A stretch of DNA of 64,000 nt from Edaphochlamys debaryana. Its lineage: Eukaryota; Chlorophyta; Chlorophyceae; Chlamydomonadales. The translations under genes and the position numbers were made by a program. Below the pieces are notes generated by a model, which worked only from the letters and a program-made list of their open reading frames with translations, was not told where the DNA came from and did no database searches. Below, in pieces: positions 19,021 through 32,000 of this stretch (within the stretch, counting starts at the first letter, position 1; every line of letters begins with the position of its first letter). The stretch spans positions 1,674,001 to 1,738,000 of the forward strand of contig JAEHOE010000001.1 of the NCBI GenBank assembly GCA_016858145.1. The letters are read 5' to 3'.

Positions 19021-21726
19021 CGTGAAAATGGCGGCTCGGAGTCTGCGCCCGCTCCCGGACCCTCACGGCGCACGCGGCTTGACCGCATCTGCAGCAGCGG
19101 ATTCCAGCGAGCTCAGCAATGCAGCCCGGGGCAGCCAGAGCAGCCCAGCAGCGATGCAAAGGTGAGTCGGGGCCGGGCCTCGCCAGGGTTCTGGTTGGGC
19201 GCTCCTGCTGCTTATGCAGATAGGTTGTATTATGCATGGGCATAGTCCAAGGTTACATGCCGCGTCCCGGGGTGGGACCGGTCGTTGCATCCACCGGAGC
19301 GCGAACTCCTGTAGTGGGGCTTCCTAGTGATCATGCGGAGACGCAGTGGGCATGGGACGCGGGCTCTTGACGGTGTCTCCCTTGTGGGGCTCCGGGTCCT
19401 AGGGGTTGGGTGGGAGGGGCGGAGGCGGTGCTCCTGCAGCCCTCGGGGCCTGTCCTCCGGCCACACGGTCGTCCGCAGGGCCCCAGCTCGCTCCTGCCGT
19501 CAGCATCGAGGAGGCCTGAGCACACGGCGGGAGCTGCAGGCGGGACAGCGGCTCCGACAGTGGCGGACTGGAGCTGAGGTGCTCGCAGCAGCGCCACGCG
19601 GCCAGGCAGCAGCTGCCCCAACCAGGGCTGGGGACGCCAGCCAGCCTGTGCATCAGCTGCCGTCGGGGCTGGCTGCTCAGAGCCGCAGCCCTCGAGCGGC
19701 AAGCCATTCGAGGCTAGGCCCAGCGAAGCACAGCTCAGAGCAGCCCAGCAGGTCGTTGCTGCGCAAGCAGCGGGGGCGGGGCATGCGCGCAGCTCACAAA
19801 CCCATGCACGGGAGGGGGCTTTAGGCTAGCTCAGCACTAGCTGCGGCAGCAAGAGCAAGAGCAGCAGCAGCGTCAGCTGGGCTCCTCGGCGCCTGAAGGT
19901 GGGGACTGCGGTGGCCTCACGGCCTGGCTGCTGGGGCAGGGTTCGTAATGGGCATGCTGTGCCGTCTTGGTTCGGGGCGGCTGGGTGGGCTGGAATGATT
20001 GCATGGGGACTATGCGGGAGGGAGGATCTGGGGTCAAGGTGCGCACGTAAAGGGCATGTGCTGAGAGTGTGTGCAGGGTCCGGACGTCGCTGAGGTTGAA
20101 GAGGCGCTTGGTTGGGTGGCAATCCAAGTGAGGAGCTGGGTTCACGGGCTGATGGTGATAACAATGGTTTGGTTACCGGTACTTGATGGACGTACCCGAC
20201 TGTTTCTGTGGACTTCACCTTGTGGCGCGAGCGTGATGTTGATCTGGAAGCCTCGGTGGTGGTGGCGAGTTGAAGGGGTGAGTCGTAGGGGGTTTGTTAC
20301 TGGGAGTGCGGTCGCCAAAGCAGCTCAGTATGTTGGGCTTGATGTGGGCAGGGGTGTGAAGGCAGTCGTAGGCTTGATGTGCGCAGGGTTTATGATGGCG
20401 TGACATGAAAGGTAGAGGGCGTGCTGGCGACACGGTGTGCTGAGCCAAGCTTAGAACCCCAAGTTGGGATGTCAAGGCATGGTAGCGTCTGACGTCTTGT
20501 CTCTGTGTGCCCGAGTCCTCGACGTGCTGCGTCCGGGAGGGTGGAAGCCCTTTCACATCATCAGGCCAGATAAGGGCTTGACGTGAGGCAGCAACGTTCA
20601 GCAGATACCGGGGCTGCCTGATTCCTCAGCTTGGGCGTTCGAAGAGTCGCGCGGCAGAGGACAGCGGCCAGCCCGACAGAGGCATGCCGCAACGCGTCAG
20701 GGGAAGCTGCGGGCGTGAGAAGGCCGACCAGACCTGCCTTCATGCCCCCATGCATGCCGGTTCTTGTGTGGCCTGCAGCCTGCAAAGGGTCGTGTACAAT
20801 TCCCATCCCGAATCGCCGTGGCCTGCTTTGACGCACGGGAGTCCTCTGAGCTCTGACCAGCTGTGAGCCTGTTACACAGATAGCACGGGCAGCAGCACGC
20901 CAGGTCGCCAGACCAGGCCTCAGGCCCAGGGCTCGTAGTGGCAAGGATCAAATGCAACCTGCAGCTATCGGCAAGGGGAGGGGCCTTCGCCAATCGTCTT
21001 ACAGTCCGAGCTTCCGCCGGGGAAAGGGCCCCTGCAGCTAAGCAACAGTTGGCGTTGCGCAATGGAGTCGCCCATCGCTGGGCCTATACGAAGGAAAGGC
21101 CATGCCTGACTCACAGCCGGCGGCCCCCCTGTTCTAGCGTCAGGCTATGATTGCACACCGGAAAGGGCGGTATGCCGTCAGATCAATACGGGACGCAGCC
21201 CACCGAAATCACGCACGAGTTACCGTCTACACCTTGCCCCCCTGCGCAGTCCAAGTCCCTGTGCCCAAAAGCACCCCAAGCCGCCGTGCGGGCCGGTGTG
21301 TGCAACAGGGCGTCACAAAAGAGGCGGCGTCCAGCTGCCAGACATAGCCATGCCGTGGAATTTAGGTATCGATCGCACGCTTCAATCTTCTCCAGATTCA
21401 GCCCTGGCCTTGGCCGGCCCCACACAACGGTTAGAGTTTCCGTCCCAAAACTGAGCACGCGCTCGCCGCCAAAGACGGCGGGTGAGTTGCGGTGCTCTCT
21501 AATGCGAGCCCAAGGGATCAACCCCGTTCTCATGTCCCGAAGAATGCATTGGCAATCGCGGGACGCACGCGTGGACACGAATAGATCCACTGTGCCTGCC
21601 GAAGCGCAGGCCAGGGCCCCCATATACATGGCGCACAAACATGGCGGCCAGATGTAATGGCTTGAAAACGCTCCTGATGCGCACAAAGACTCACGCATAC
21701 AAAACACGCCGTCACACAAGCCATCC

Positions 21727-21731
21727 TTACA
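21727..21731 (-). terminator. Probable TGTAA polyadenylation signal
   Basis: TTACA on the + strand, 321 bases past the stop codon of the minus-strand gene at 22052-23234. Position and sequence fit a green-algal 3' end. Confidence 0.4.
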
Positions 21732-22051
21732 ATTGACATCCGTACCAGTGATAACCCTTATGAGCACTGCACGCCGCTCCATGCCAGGTGTGTTGGCATC
21801 GGTACGTTGCGGCCAAAGCGCTCGTAGGCAGGGTGATCCCGTCTTCAATACATTGCCTCATACCCCAGGCCGGCTTGGGATATCAAGGGAGGCGCCTGCG
21901 CCAGCAGGACCATCCAACGCGGCCAGCTAGCGGGCAAGGCTCGTCCGTGCATCAAGGACCCGGCTGGAAGCTTCCACAGCACGGCCTCCCCTGTCTGGGC
22001 CCAGCCAATGCTGCGCGGTCGGTCTCCGTCGGGCGGTCCCCGTCCGCCGCC

Positions 22052-23234
22052 TCACAGCTCCTGGGCCATGGGCACGTAGAGCACGCGCGGCGCCGCGTTG
22101 TCGGCGCCGGGGTAGGCGAACACGGCCAGCACGCGCAGGGGCGCGCGGGCGGGGTAGCCCCAGCGCGCGGCCCAGGGCCGCAGCCAAGCCGGGACCTCCA
22201 TCGTGTAGACCACGCACGAGGCGGTGGGGCAGGGCGACAGCACGTGCTCCAGCAGCACGCGCGTCAGGGAGACCTGCAGCGGCGTGCCGGGGCCCAGGCC
22301 GAAGCTCGCCTCGTGGCCGGGCTGCGGGCGGGTCCGGAGAGATGGCGGCGTCAGGAGGCAGGAACGGTGGGAGCGGAGGCGGGCAGGCAGGTGCAGCACA
22401 AGGCAGGCAGGTGTGCGGGAAATCCAGCTAGACGGCAGTAAAATGGCTGCCGCCCCACAGTTAATCAACGGACCGCAGCACGCCCGGTCCGACCCAGATC
22501 AGGCTCACCGGCGCTCCCTGGGACTGCGCAAAGCGGGACCATAGCTGCGCGCGCGGCTGGCGCGTGAAAGAGTGGTAGCCCCGCAGCATGGAGGTGGGCA
22601 GCGAGCTGAAGTGCCGGGCCATGAGCACATTCAGCTCGGCGATGGAGTGCCTGCGAGGGTTGGGGCAGAGACGAGGCGGATGTGGGTCGGCACGTTTGGT
22701 CTTCAACCAGGAGGGAAGAGCCCACAAGGGCGGAGGAAGCAAGCCGAGGGAGCCTAGCCCTGCCCTGTGTGCTTACCAGGCGGGCGTGCCGATGTGGGCC
22801 AGGCCGGCGGAGGCGCCGCTGCTGCTGCAGCCAGCGGCGGCCAGTGAGTCGGCCAGCGTGAGCAGGAAGGCCGTCGCGTCCTCGCAAGCCGGTGCGCAGA
22901 GCATACCCAGCGACGCCAGCTGCGGCTGGAGCTGCCGAACCGGGTCAGGCTGTGGCCTGAACACGGCTGGGCTCTGCGCCGCGACGTGCGCCCCCGTCGC
23001 CACAGCCACAGGCTCTCCGTCGCACATTCGCTCGTCGTCGGAGGACGGCAGAGACTCGGCGTGGTCGAGCAGCTGCTCAGCATGGCAGCGCGGAGAACCT
23101 GGGCACCGCGCCCGCTTGGCCGAAGGGATGAAGAACGGCAGAGCGCCCTCCGGCACGGACTCGTGCCTCGCCAGCGTGTGCTCGACGAAAGACGCCGCGA
23201 CGTCCGCCGAGTCGCCCATGAAGGACCGCTTCAT
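22052..23234 (-). CDS. Unknown three-exon protein
   Basis: Exons 23234-22777, 22650-22482 and 22321-22052 join to 298 residues. The first junction is firm: CCTG|GTAAGC to CGCAG|GCAC restores a Trp and phase. The end of exon 2 is less sure; GGGC|GTGCTG was chosen, and an alternative donor at TGG|GTCGGA also keeps phase. The N-terminal third is Ser/Ala/Pro-rich with a short basic PSAKRAR patch. The centre has EDATAFLLTLADSLAAAGC. The second exon has HSIAELNVLMARHFSSLPTS and YHSFTRQPRAQLWSRF, which look like amphipathic helices. The last exon is hydrophobic/aromatic: VVYTMEVPAWLRPWAARWGY, LAVFAYPGADNA. I recognise no family. The start is the first ATG in frame; the frame stays open 5' of it but without ATG, so an upstream exon is possible. 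Confidence 0.55.
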
Positions 23235-24384
23235 GCTGGGCCCGCGGACGCTGACCAGGCCGACCTGGAGCCTGTCGAGCTCTCCTTGTGCAGGAGATAT
23301 GCAAACCACGTCGGCAGCAGGCCCGAAGCGCTCGGTCAGCGCGGGCGGCAAGCCGGTCGGGCAACGTCCCTAACTCTGGGCCGCGGAGCGATCTACTGCC
23401 GGCCTTAGGAGCGCTTCAAGCCGTTATCGCAGATGTCAAGCTGTGCAGGCGTTCCGCTGAGGGGCCACTGAGCAGCGCAGTCGGCTGCAGAACCAGCTCG
23501 TTCGCCGTGTCGACAGCGAGGGCGCGGGCTGCTGTGGGTCTGTGTTCACCTCCGGCTACTGTAGCGACTTAGGCTCGTCGGCCGCGGCAACTCAGCTCCC
23601 GTTGTGGAACCAAAAAGTGCACTTCGTACGGACATTTCGCAATTTGCACCGGAACATCCACGCTCCGCTACTGGTATTGCCTTGAAGACTCACGGGATCC
23701 GCTGTGCAGATGGGGAGACCCAGGGACGCCCGTCCGGGCGCGCGTGCATGTGCATGTCGAGCTCGCGGGCCGGTCACGCGGCTTCATCAGGTGGCGTCAC
23801 ACGACGTCGAGCCTGGTCGCTCGGTTCGCGCTGCCGCGCCACAGCTATGGTCGCGCCACAGCTATGGAGCTACATAACACACAAGCCACACGCCTGGCAC
23901 AGCGCCAAGGTGAATATGATCGTTCGATCTGTTCAGGAGGCGGAGGAGGGAGACAGCAAGGAGCCCTGAAGCCCAGTTCAAGGGCGCCATCGAACCGCGC
24001 TGGGCAACTGCCCAGGTCCGCCACGGCGGTACCGCAGGGTCCCGCGGGTCAACATCCCGACTTCAGAACTGCGGTTCTCGCGTGGGGGCGCACGCGACAG
24101 CGCCGCACAAGCCGGCTCAGAAACCAACTCACTGCGGCGAGTCTTGGCCAGCCTGGGGACTGGGTTTGGTGTCTGCTGGCCGCCCGAGGTGCCTCCGTCA
24201 TGGGCGCCGTCCTGCTATATTCCCCGCGGCGTTGCCGCCGCCTCGCCACTTCTCCCGCGACGACTTCTCCTCCGCCCCCGCTCCCACAGCTCACATCGCC
24301 ACCTTCCTAGCAGCACCCATTGCAAGCACAACAGCCAGCCGCTGCCGCTCCGACAGCACCGCCGCACAGCCTCGAGCCATCACC
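23235..24384. promoter_or_regulatory. Divergent promoter region with TATA-like box
   Basis: About 1.1 kb lie between divergent starts at 23234 (-) and 24385 (+). CTATATT at about 24215-24221, roughly 165 bases before the plus-strand ATG, is the best TATA-like element here. A direct repeat, CTATGGTCGCGCCACAG followed by another CTATGG, occurs near 23845-23868. No coding region is supported. Confidence 0.4.
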
Positions 24385-26978
24385 ATGGCTGGCAAGGTCG
24401 AGTACTCGCCCCTGGCCTCGGGCCCCGCCTCCACGGCCGCCTCCTCGCTGCCTACCGTCACCAAGCTGCCGGACGACGTGTCGCCAGAGGTGCGCATCGC
24501 TAGGAGCGAGGGCGGGGAGCGCGTGCCGCACCCGTGCCTTTGGGTGCCGCCGCCGCCGCCTCCTTCTACGGCTCCTAAGCGGCCTCCTTCATTCGCCCTT
24601 CCTCTCAAGCCGTGTCCCAATGACACGTCGTTGCTTTAGCACAACTCCTCCTTCCCTGCGTTGTACCTTCCTCCTACCCCACCTCCGCGCTCCTACCCCT
24701 CCCCCTCCCTCCCCGCCCCGCCCCGCCCCTGCCCCGCCCTGACAGGTCCGCGCGCTGATCGCCACGGTGCAGCGCTACAAGTCCGCCACCACGTGGGAGG
24801 AGATCGATGAGGCCACGCGGGCGCTGGACGCAGATGCGGTGTACGACTCGCCCTTCATGGTGGGGCGGAGGGGGGTGCCTGAGGGGGGGCTGAGGGGGGG
24901 GGGTGCCTGAGGGGGGTCCGGGGTGCACTGGGCTTTGGGGGTTGTGGAGGCGGTGGTGTGGGTCCGTGCGGTGGCGTGATACCGAGCAGAGTAGCCCTGG
25001 GGGCCCGTGTGGGCTGTGGCCTGGGCTTTCATGGGGGTTGGGGGCGGGGGAAGAGGGGCAGGGGAAGGAGTCAACGGGGTACTCGTACTATGAAGGCAGG
25101 ACGGGCATGGCGGAGTGTGGAGCGCTGGGAAGGGGTCCAGCTGATCGGCGCGCGCACTGCGCCCCAACACCCCTGCCCCCTGCCTACGCCCCTCCCGTCC
25201 CCACCCTCTTGCCCGCTCCACACCTGTGCCCTCCCTCTACCCTCACCCGCTACGCTTCGTTGATGTCTTCTACCTCCCCCCACCCCTCCAGTACATCTCC
25301 GGCGGCCGCGACCGCGTGCGGGCGGTGGCCAAGCTCCTGGCGCCCTTCGCCTACACGGAGTTCACGCCGCGGGTGGGTGGAGGGGTGGAGGGTGGAGGGG
25401 CGGGTGAGGGGCTGAGGGCTGTCGATGACAGCTGGGCTCGAGGGGCTAGCTGTGGAGCGGCGGGGGTGGCTTGGTGGGGACGAGTCGGGCGGTGGAGGCG
25501 CTACATGCATAGGGGCGGCTCACGGGTCTGCGGCCCCCACCTTACATCTCCGCCCCCCACCGAAGATCCCGCGCCTAGATCCCTTCATCGCCCCTCCTTT
25601 GCCTCCGAACCGCGTTGTCCCCACCCACCCACCTACCTATACACACCTTACTGCTCCCCTCCCCTCCCCTCCCCTCACCTCACCTCCCCCCACGTCTTCC
25701 CCCCCCTCCAGCTGGTCCACATCCTCATGCACTCCGCCGAGCGCAAGGCCCAGCTGGACGTGGACGGCACCCTCACCGTCATCCCCCGCCGCCACTGGTG
25801 GCTGCCGCTGTCCTGGTTCGCGCCCGAGCTGCCCATCCAGGTGGGGAGGGGGAGGGGGGATTGAGGGGTAGAGGGGCAGGGGAAAGGGTGGGCTTGTATT
25901 GGGTGGGGGGAGAGGCGGAGAGGGATGGGGTAACGCACTTGATGGAAAGCCAGCGACCCGGCCCTCTCGGCTCGCCCACTCGGCACGCGTCACCTGCGCC
26001 CCCCGTTCCCCCCCTGCAGGGCACCGTGTCGCTGACCGTCAAGTCCTGGAACGACAAGGTGGCCCGGGTGCAGGAGCGGTGCGTTGGGGGGAGGCGGGGA
26101 GGGGGGGAGGCACGGAGGGTGGGGCGGCTGGGAGGGAAGGGCGCGGGGTCGTGCACTGCAGAGGCACGCGGCAGTAGGTCCGGTCAGCGGCACGTGGGTG
26201 CAGGGCCAGGGGGGAGGGGGGGTCAGAAGAGAGTCCAGGGCCAGGGATGATTGACAGGGCGCAACCCACCCAGGCACCCCCCCTCCACCCCACACATCCT
26301 CCTTCTGCCCCCCCCCCAGCTTTGCCAACATCCCCACCGCCATCCCCTTCATCATCCGCTGGCTGACCGGCTGGGGCGTGGGCACCTTCGGAGCCATCGC
26401 CGAGCCCGTACTGGCGCAGCTGGCCGAGTGGTACAGCACCGGGTACAGCACCGTACAGGTACGAGGCCTACGGCGGGTCTGTAGTCAGGCCTGGCTGGCA
26501 CTCTGAAGCTCTGGTAGACGTAGGATGTCTGGAACCAGCGGCATAGTCCGCAAGGCGCACCCCCCACAACACTATTTGACATGTAGGGCACGCAGGCCCC
26601 GGTGTCGTTCATGTAGTTATTGTCCGGCCGGGAAACTCCACGAGCGCGCTCTGCACTCACTCCACCCCTGGCCCTCCCCCAACGGTCCGGGTCTGCAGAA
26701 ACCGAAGCGAGGATGTCTGCAATCAGCCGCCGCAACCGTCCTGGCTGCGGTCCTTCCCGACCATGATAGTCTTCCACCCAACTCACTCCACCCTGCCCCC
26801 TCGTCCTCGTCCTCCCCCACCCCCGCCCTCTCAGGGCGGCGTGGAGCAGGTGTCGGCCCACCCCGCGGTGGCGTCCGCCGCCTCCAGGCTGGAGGACCTC
26901 AAGGGCTCCGTGGCCTCGGGGGTGGACGCGGTCAAGGGCAAGGTCGCGGGCGTGGTGCCGGGCGTCGTGTCCGAGTGA
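24385..26978 (+). CDS. NTF2/SnoaL-like fold protein with helical C-terminal tail
   Basis: Seven exons: 24385-24489, 24746-24859, 25292-25372, 25712-25840, 26020-26078, 26320-26458, 26835-26978; 256 residues. The central part (about 35-195) reads as an NTF2-like cone: a helix (VRALIATVQRYKSATTWEEID), YDSPFMYISGGRDRVRAVAKL, a strand with AQLDVDGTLTVIPRRHWW, LPIQGTVSLTVKSWNDKVARV, and IPFIIRWLTGWGVGTFGAIAE. This resembles a plant/algal family of SnoaL-like proteins of unknown role, often membrane- or plastid-associated; I recall the pattern, not a name. The last 45 residues (HPAVASAASRLEDLKGSVAS...VKGKVAGVV) form Ala/Val/Lys amphipathic repeats that could bind membrane or lipid. The start is the first ATG, with a good context (CACCATGGC). 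No catalytic role can be assigned. Confidence 0.8.
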
Positions 26979-29029
26979 GGGATCCAGGATCCGAGGGATT
27001 CGCGATCCGCGGGCCCGGAATCCTAGTGATCCCGCTGACTGCGGACTGGAGCGGGCTCCTGGGAGCGGGACGGGTCTAGGCGGCGGGGCATGATCTTCAG
27101 CGCTCGGCGGTGGTGAGACGGGACGCGGGGACGCGAGCGGGCAGGGAGCCGTGGAGCCGGGCTGCAGCCTCATCAGTGGGCTCAGCGACGGAGTCATGGG
27201 TGGTTACCCTCAGCGGGCCTCGACCGGCTTTGGGGTGCAGGGGCCGTGGCAAGGCCGGCAAGAGCCTGCGTCAACTGGCGTTTACTCGGCTGGCCAGGAG
27301 GCGTTGGCATGACATGTGTGACCGGACTGAAGTGACACAGCCTTGCAACGAGGCATTGCATGGGCGAGAGGGCGGGTTGGGCAGTTGAGCGGGGATTGTG
27401 TGCCAGGGTTTGCGAGGCGTTGGCAGGGCCGGCGGTGGTTGACGGTTGCGCCGGAGCTGTGTGCTGGAAGCAGGGGGTGGAGGGGGCAAGCGCATGGTGG
27501 CGGCGTGCGTGTGCATCCACGGGGGCCGTTCCTGAGGCGGCTGCGTGGCTTTGTGGACCGTGGCGTCTTCAGATGAGGGCTGCGCTTGCCCTGCGCTTGC
27601 AGTGCGTTCTTGTAAGGGCAAGGCCTTCACCTTTATTCGCCGGGTGCCGGTTCCATCACCTGACCATGGTTCTCTCGAGGCAAGCAGTGAGCGAAAGCCC
27701 ATTGGAGCGTCCGCAGTAGCCGGATCGGTCTCGAGCAAGTGCGCAGCATGTGCATTGAGCGTTACAGCCTGCCGGTATCCGGTCCTATTTCTGGCCGGGT
27801 ATTCCGTGCAGACGCTTATCATAGGTACCTCTTATCTCCAGACGGACTACCCAGTTCGCCACCTGCTGATTCAACCCGCCAAGGGCAAGGGCGTCCCACA
27901 CCCTCCCTATGTTCCCCCCACACGCTTCCCGACCCAATGCCTGTAACCCTCCTAGAACTCGCGCCAGGCCAACACAAACCCGGCCCCCACACCTCCCAAC
28001 AAGAAGAGCCCAACCGGGAGCCAACAGGGTGCCGGCAGTAGACAAGAACGCACAACACCGCCGCTCGGGCGAACGGAAGCAGAAACCTGCGCGTGCCTGC
28101 TGCGTGCACGCCACACACTGCCAGCGCGGCCGAGACAGCTCTGCGCCCCTGCCCCACACCTGTCGCAGTTCGGATACCGTAGCGCTAGGGGCTGGCAGTG
28201 AAGGCCCATACGTCCCATGCCCGACGCGTTCGACAGCCCAGTTCACACACGTAGGGTTAAGGGCGGCGGCAAGGCGCCGGCGGCACTACTGAAGGCCTGC
28301 TACTTGATGAGAGAGAGCTAGGAACAACACACGCTAGGGCCTAACACGACATTGCCTGCCGCCTGCCATGCTGCTTGCCTCCCCGTCCCCACACCCATCC
28401 TTCGCAGCGCGAGGCGAGCGGCTCGAGGCACCGCTCACCCGGCGGGCCCACCGAGGCCTAGACTTGGTGGCTAAGCACCGCACAGGACACCCTGCTCCAT
28501 TCCTCGCTGCGCCCTGCCTTCCTATCTCTAAGCGCCTCGCTCGGGCTACCGGGCTCGGCTGCTGCCGTGGGTGCACCAGGCCAGCCCACGCCTTCCCTCG
28601 GCTCCAGCCTTGGAACATTCCCCTCTGCCTCTGGCCAGCACGCACAGGCTCCAGCCTCTACCGGTTCTCTGCGCTCGGCCCTGCGAACAAAGTCTCACGA
28701 CAGTCCTCTTCCGCCACACCGCACCGCTACTGACCATTGGGTGTTGGGCCACTCCTCAGCGCTTGCAGCGCACACACCACCTCGCTGCGTCGCCTCTGCC
28801 CACGCCCCACCGTTGGCGGTGAGCGGTTGCGTTTCCCCCTCACATCGAGCCCTACGCAAACCTCCATTCCTGTGCTCGCCAGTGCCATTCCAACGGCGGC
28901 TCTTGCCCTGCCGGCGCGCTCCTGGGCATCCTCCTTCATCTCCCTGTACTGTCCATGCCGCTGCCCCTGGCAGGGCCTGACGTTGACCCCGCCGTCTCTT
29001 GACTGGGGCCGACTGGGCCTCCCTGGGCC
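26979..29029. other. Convergent intergenic region
   Basis: About 2 kb lie between the NTF2-like gene (+) and the YAK1-like kinase gene (-), whose 3' UTRs it must contain. Open frames are short and domain-free. I see no repeat or RNA gene. Confidence 0.45.
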
Positions 29030-32000
29030 TCACTGGTTGGGCCTGGCGCTGTCGAAGCTGGTGCGCGGCATGGCGGCCATGATGGGAGGCATGATGCCGC
29101 TGTACGGCAGGCTGCCCACGTGCGGCGGCGGCATGTGCTGCGCGGCCGCCGCCGGGTCCTGGTGGGCGCCCATCGGCGCCTCTGGAAGCCGCTCGTACCC
29201 TGCGGCGGCCGCCGCTGCTGCGGCCACCGCTGCCGCCATGTTCACGGCGCGCTGTTGCTCCTGCGCCTGCGCCTGTGCGTGCTGCGCCTGCTGAGCGGCG
29301 AGGGCCTGGGCAAGGCTGCCGGCGCCGGTCGGCGGCTGCGCCTGCCCTTGGCCGCCGCCGCTGGCCCGGCCTGGCTCGCCGGGGTTCCCGCCAGCCATGG
29401 CTGCTGCCAGGGCCGCCGTGAACTGGCCCATGCTCGTCCCTGCGCCGCCGCCGTCCCCGCCCTGCTGGGCCTGGGCCTGGGCCTGGTACTGCTGCTCCTG
29501 CAGGACCTGCCGTATCTGGGTCGCGTGTACGGGGTTGCTGAGTAAGTACTGCGGCGTGAGCGGTTGGTAGCTACCCGCCAGCAGCAGCGGCGCGCCTTGG
29601 CTGCCGTACAGGTACTGCTGAGCGGCGACGGCGGCCGCCGCCGCTGCAGCCGCCGCCGCGGCGTTGGGGTGCGGGATGCCCATGCCAGCCGACTCACTAG
29701 CCGCCGCCGCCGCCGTCTGAGCGCTGCCGCCGCCGCTGAGGCCCCAACCGCCGACAGTTGACGGGACGGGCTGGGTCTGGGCGTGTGTGTGCAGCGTGGG
29801 GTCCCGCACGACAGAGGCGGCTCCGTCGCTGGACCCGTAGGCCCTCGAGGCCGCGCCGCCCCGGCCAGCGTGCAGCAGACCGGGCAGCGTAGTGCGGTGC
29901 GCGTGCGGGTCGCCGCCTTGCGCCCATGGGTGCTGCTGCTGCTGCTGCTGCGCCTGCTGCTGCGCCGCCTGGGCTTGGGCCTGCGCCTGAGCCTGCATCT
30001 GGGCCTGCTGCTGCGCCTGCTGCTGCGCCTGCCACGCCTGCTGCTGTTGCTGCTGCTGTTGCTGTGCGGCGAGCAGGGCGTGCGCGATGCCGCCCACCGA
30101 CCCGGCCGGCAGCGCGCTCGGCGGCAGGAAGGGCCCCGGCTGCACCTGCGCCTGCTGCTGCAGGGAGTAGCTCAGCAGCGGCATGGCGCCCGGGTGCGAG
30201 GCGGCGTGCTGCGGGCCGAACCCGTGGCCAGGCACGCCCAGCGGCTGCGTCTGCGCCCCGCCTGCACCTGCGGCCGCCGCTGCCCCCGGCGCCACGCCCC
30301 CCGTCGACGACCCGTCCGCGCCCTCGGGCCCCGCCTCCGGCCCCGCCGCCCAGTCCATGGCGCTCCGTCGCCCGCCCTCGCCGCCGCCGCTCGACATGTG
30401 CCGGTGGTGCCCCGGCTGACCCGGCTCGTGCGTGGCCGTGTGGTGGTACGGCTGGCCCTGGCCGGGCGGAGGGGTGGTCTGCATCGCACTGGGCGCACGC
30501 TGGGCCCCCGGGGGCCCGCCTGGGCCCGGCGACATGGCGGCAGAGTCGGGCCGCTGGGGCCCGTCGAAGGGGCCGGTGCTGCCGCGCCGCCGGCCGCCGG
30601 CGTTGTGGGCGTGGTGGTGGCCGCCGTGGTGGGGGTGCGGGTGGGTGTGGTGGTGGGGGGCGTGGTGCGGGTGCGGGTGGGCGCTGCCGGCCGTGTCCTC
30701 CCCCAGCAGCTGGTCGTCGCTGTAGAGCGGGTCCCAGTCGCCGGGGCTGCCCACCTGCGGAGCGTGGGCGAAGCAGGGGCGGAGCGGCAGCGCATCATTG
30801 CAGGGCGGATGCGGGGCTTGGGTACGGTACCACAGAGACATCCGCGCCCAGTCCCTGCCCCTAACCTCCCCAAGGCATTGCTGCAATGTGATCGGGCATC
30901 CTGGGCGCCAGGATGCCGGATTACTCTGCAAAAGGCGCCCTGCCCCGTCCACCCCCCACGCACCTGGTTGATGGAGGGCGACTCGGCCGCGGACGCCGCC
31001 GCCCTCCCCCCCGGGTGCGACTGCTGCGACGGCTCCGACTCCGTGGCCCCCGTCTGCATCTCAAACAGCACCTCCGTGTTGTCAGTGCTCGTGTAGCTGC
31101 CGCCGGTGGGCGCCGCCGCCGCGCCGCTGGCGCCGCCGGGCGGCGAGGCGGCGCCAGCAGCAGCGACGGCGGCGGAAGCCGGTCCCACGGCGATCCCTGC
31201 GCCCGTGCCGACGCTGAGACCGCCGGCGCCCGGGCCGAAGGGCTGGGGCTCAGCAGCGCCGCCGGGGGGCGCCGTGAAGGGCCCCGGCTGCTGCTGCCGA
31301 TGGGCCGCGGCGGCGGCGGCGAAGGGCATCGCCGCAAAGCCCTGCTGTGGCTGCTGCTGCTGTGGCTGGTGCGCGGCGGCGAAGGGGCCGCGGTTGGCTG
31401 CTGCCGCCGCCGCTGCCGCCGACGCGAACTGCTGCTGTTGCAGGGCAAGCAGGGCCGCGGAGCTGCCGTGGTTGGACCCGCCGCCGCCAGCTGCGCCGGA
31501 CTGGCTGACCCGGTGGACGGCGGCGGCAGCCGCCGCCGCTGCTGCTGTCGCTGCCGCCACGGCGTCCTGCTGCTGCTTCTGCTGCTGCAGGAGGGCGCTC
31601 ATAAGCAGGGGATCTATGGCAGCCTGGCTGGCGGAGGTGCCGGCGGCGGCGGAGCTGGCGCCGCCAAACACGGCCGCCGCCGCCGCCGCGGCGGCCTGCA
31701 TCTGCTGCTGGTGCAGCTGCACGTGATGCCGCGCCGCCGCCGCCGCCATCGCCGCCGCCATGCTGTCCGCCGCGCCGGCCGGACCCGTACCCGCGCCGGC
31801 CATCTGCGTCCCGCCCGAGTGCCGATGCGGCAGAGACCCGACCTGCTGCTGCTGCACCGCCGCCGCCGCCGCGGCGGCGGCAGCCGCCACCGCGCTCGGG
31901 TACAGGTCGCCGCCGTGCCCCGACGGGTTGCCGTTGGTGCTCCCCGCGCTGCCGCCGCCCACGCCCACGCCCACGCCCGCACCCTGCTGCTGCTGTTGCT

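Larger units (their letters stand above)
19008..22051. other. Convergent intergenic region, partly AT-richer
   Basis: About 3 kb lie between eS25 (+) and the unknown gene ending at 22052 (-). No supported coding region was found. The part from about 20900 to 21900 is visibly less GC-rich than the rest. A minus-strand open frame at 21183-21848 starts with TTG and matches nothing I know. The phrase CAGAGCAGCCCAGCAG recurs at about 19136 and 19737. Confidence 0.45.

Noticed and set aside
21183..21848. 221-residue minus-strand open frame as a gene
   Set aside because: It begins with TTG rather than ATG and shows no domain. It lies partly in the expected 3' UTR of the gene at 22052-23234, with a TGTAA signal at 21727-21731.
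22773..23351. N-terminal extension of the unknown gene up to 23351
   Set aside because: The extended frame begins with TTG. The first ATG in frame is at 23234, so the extension is not annotated, although an upstream exon cannot be excluded.
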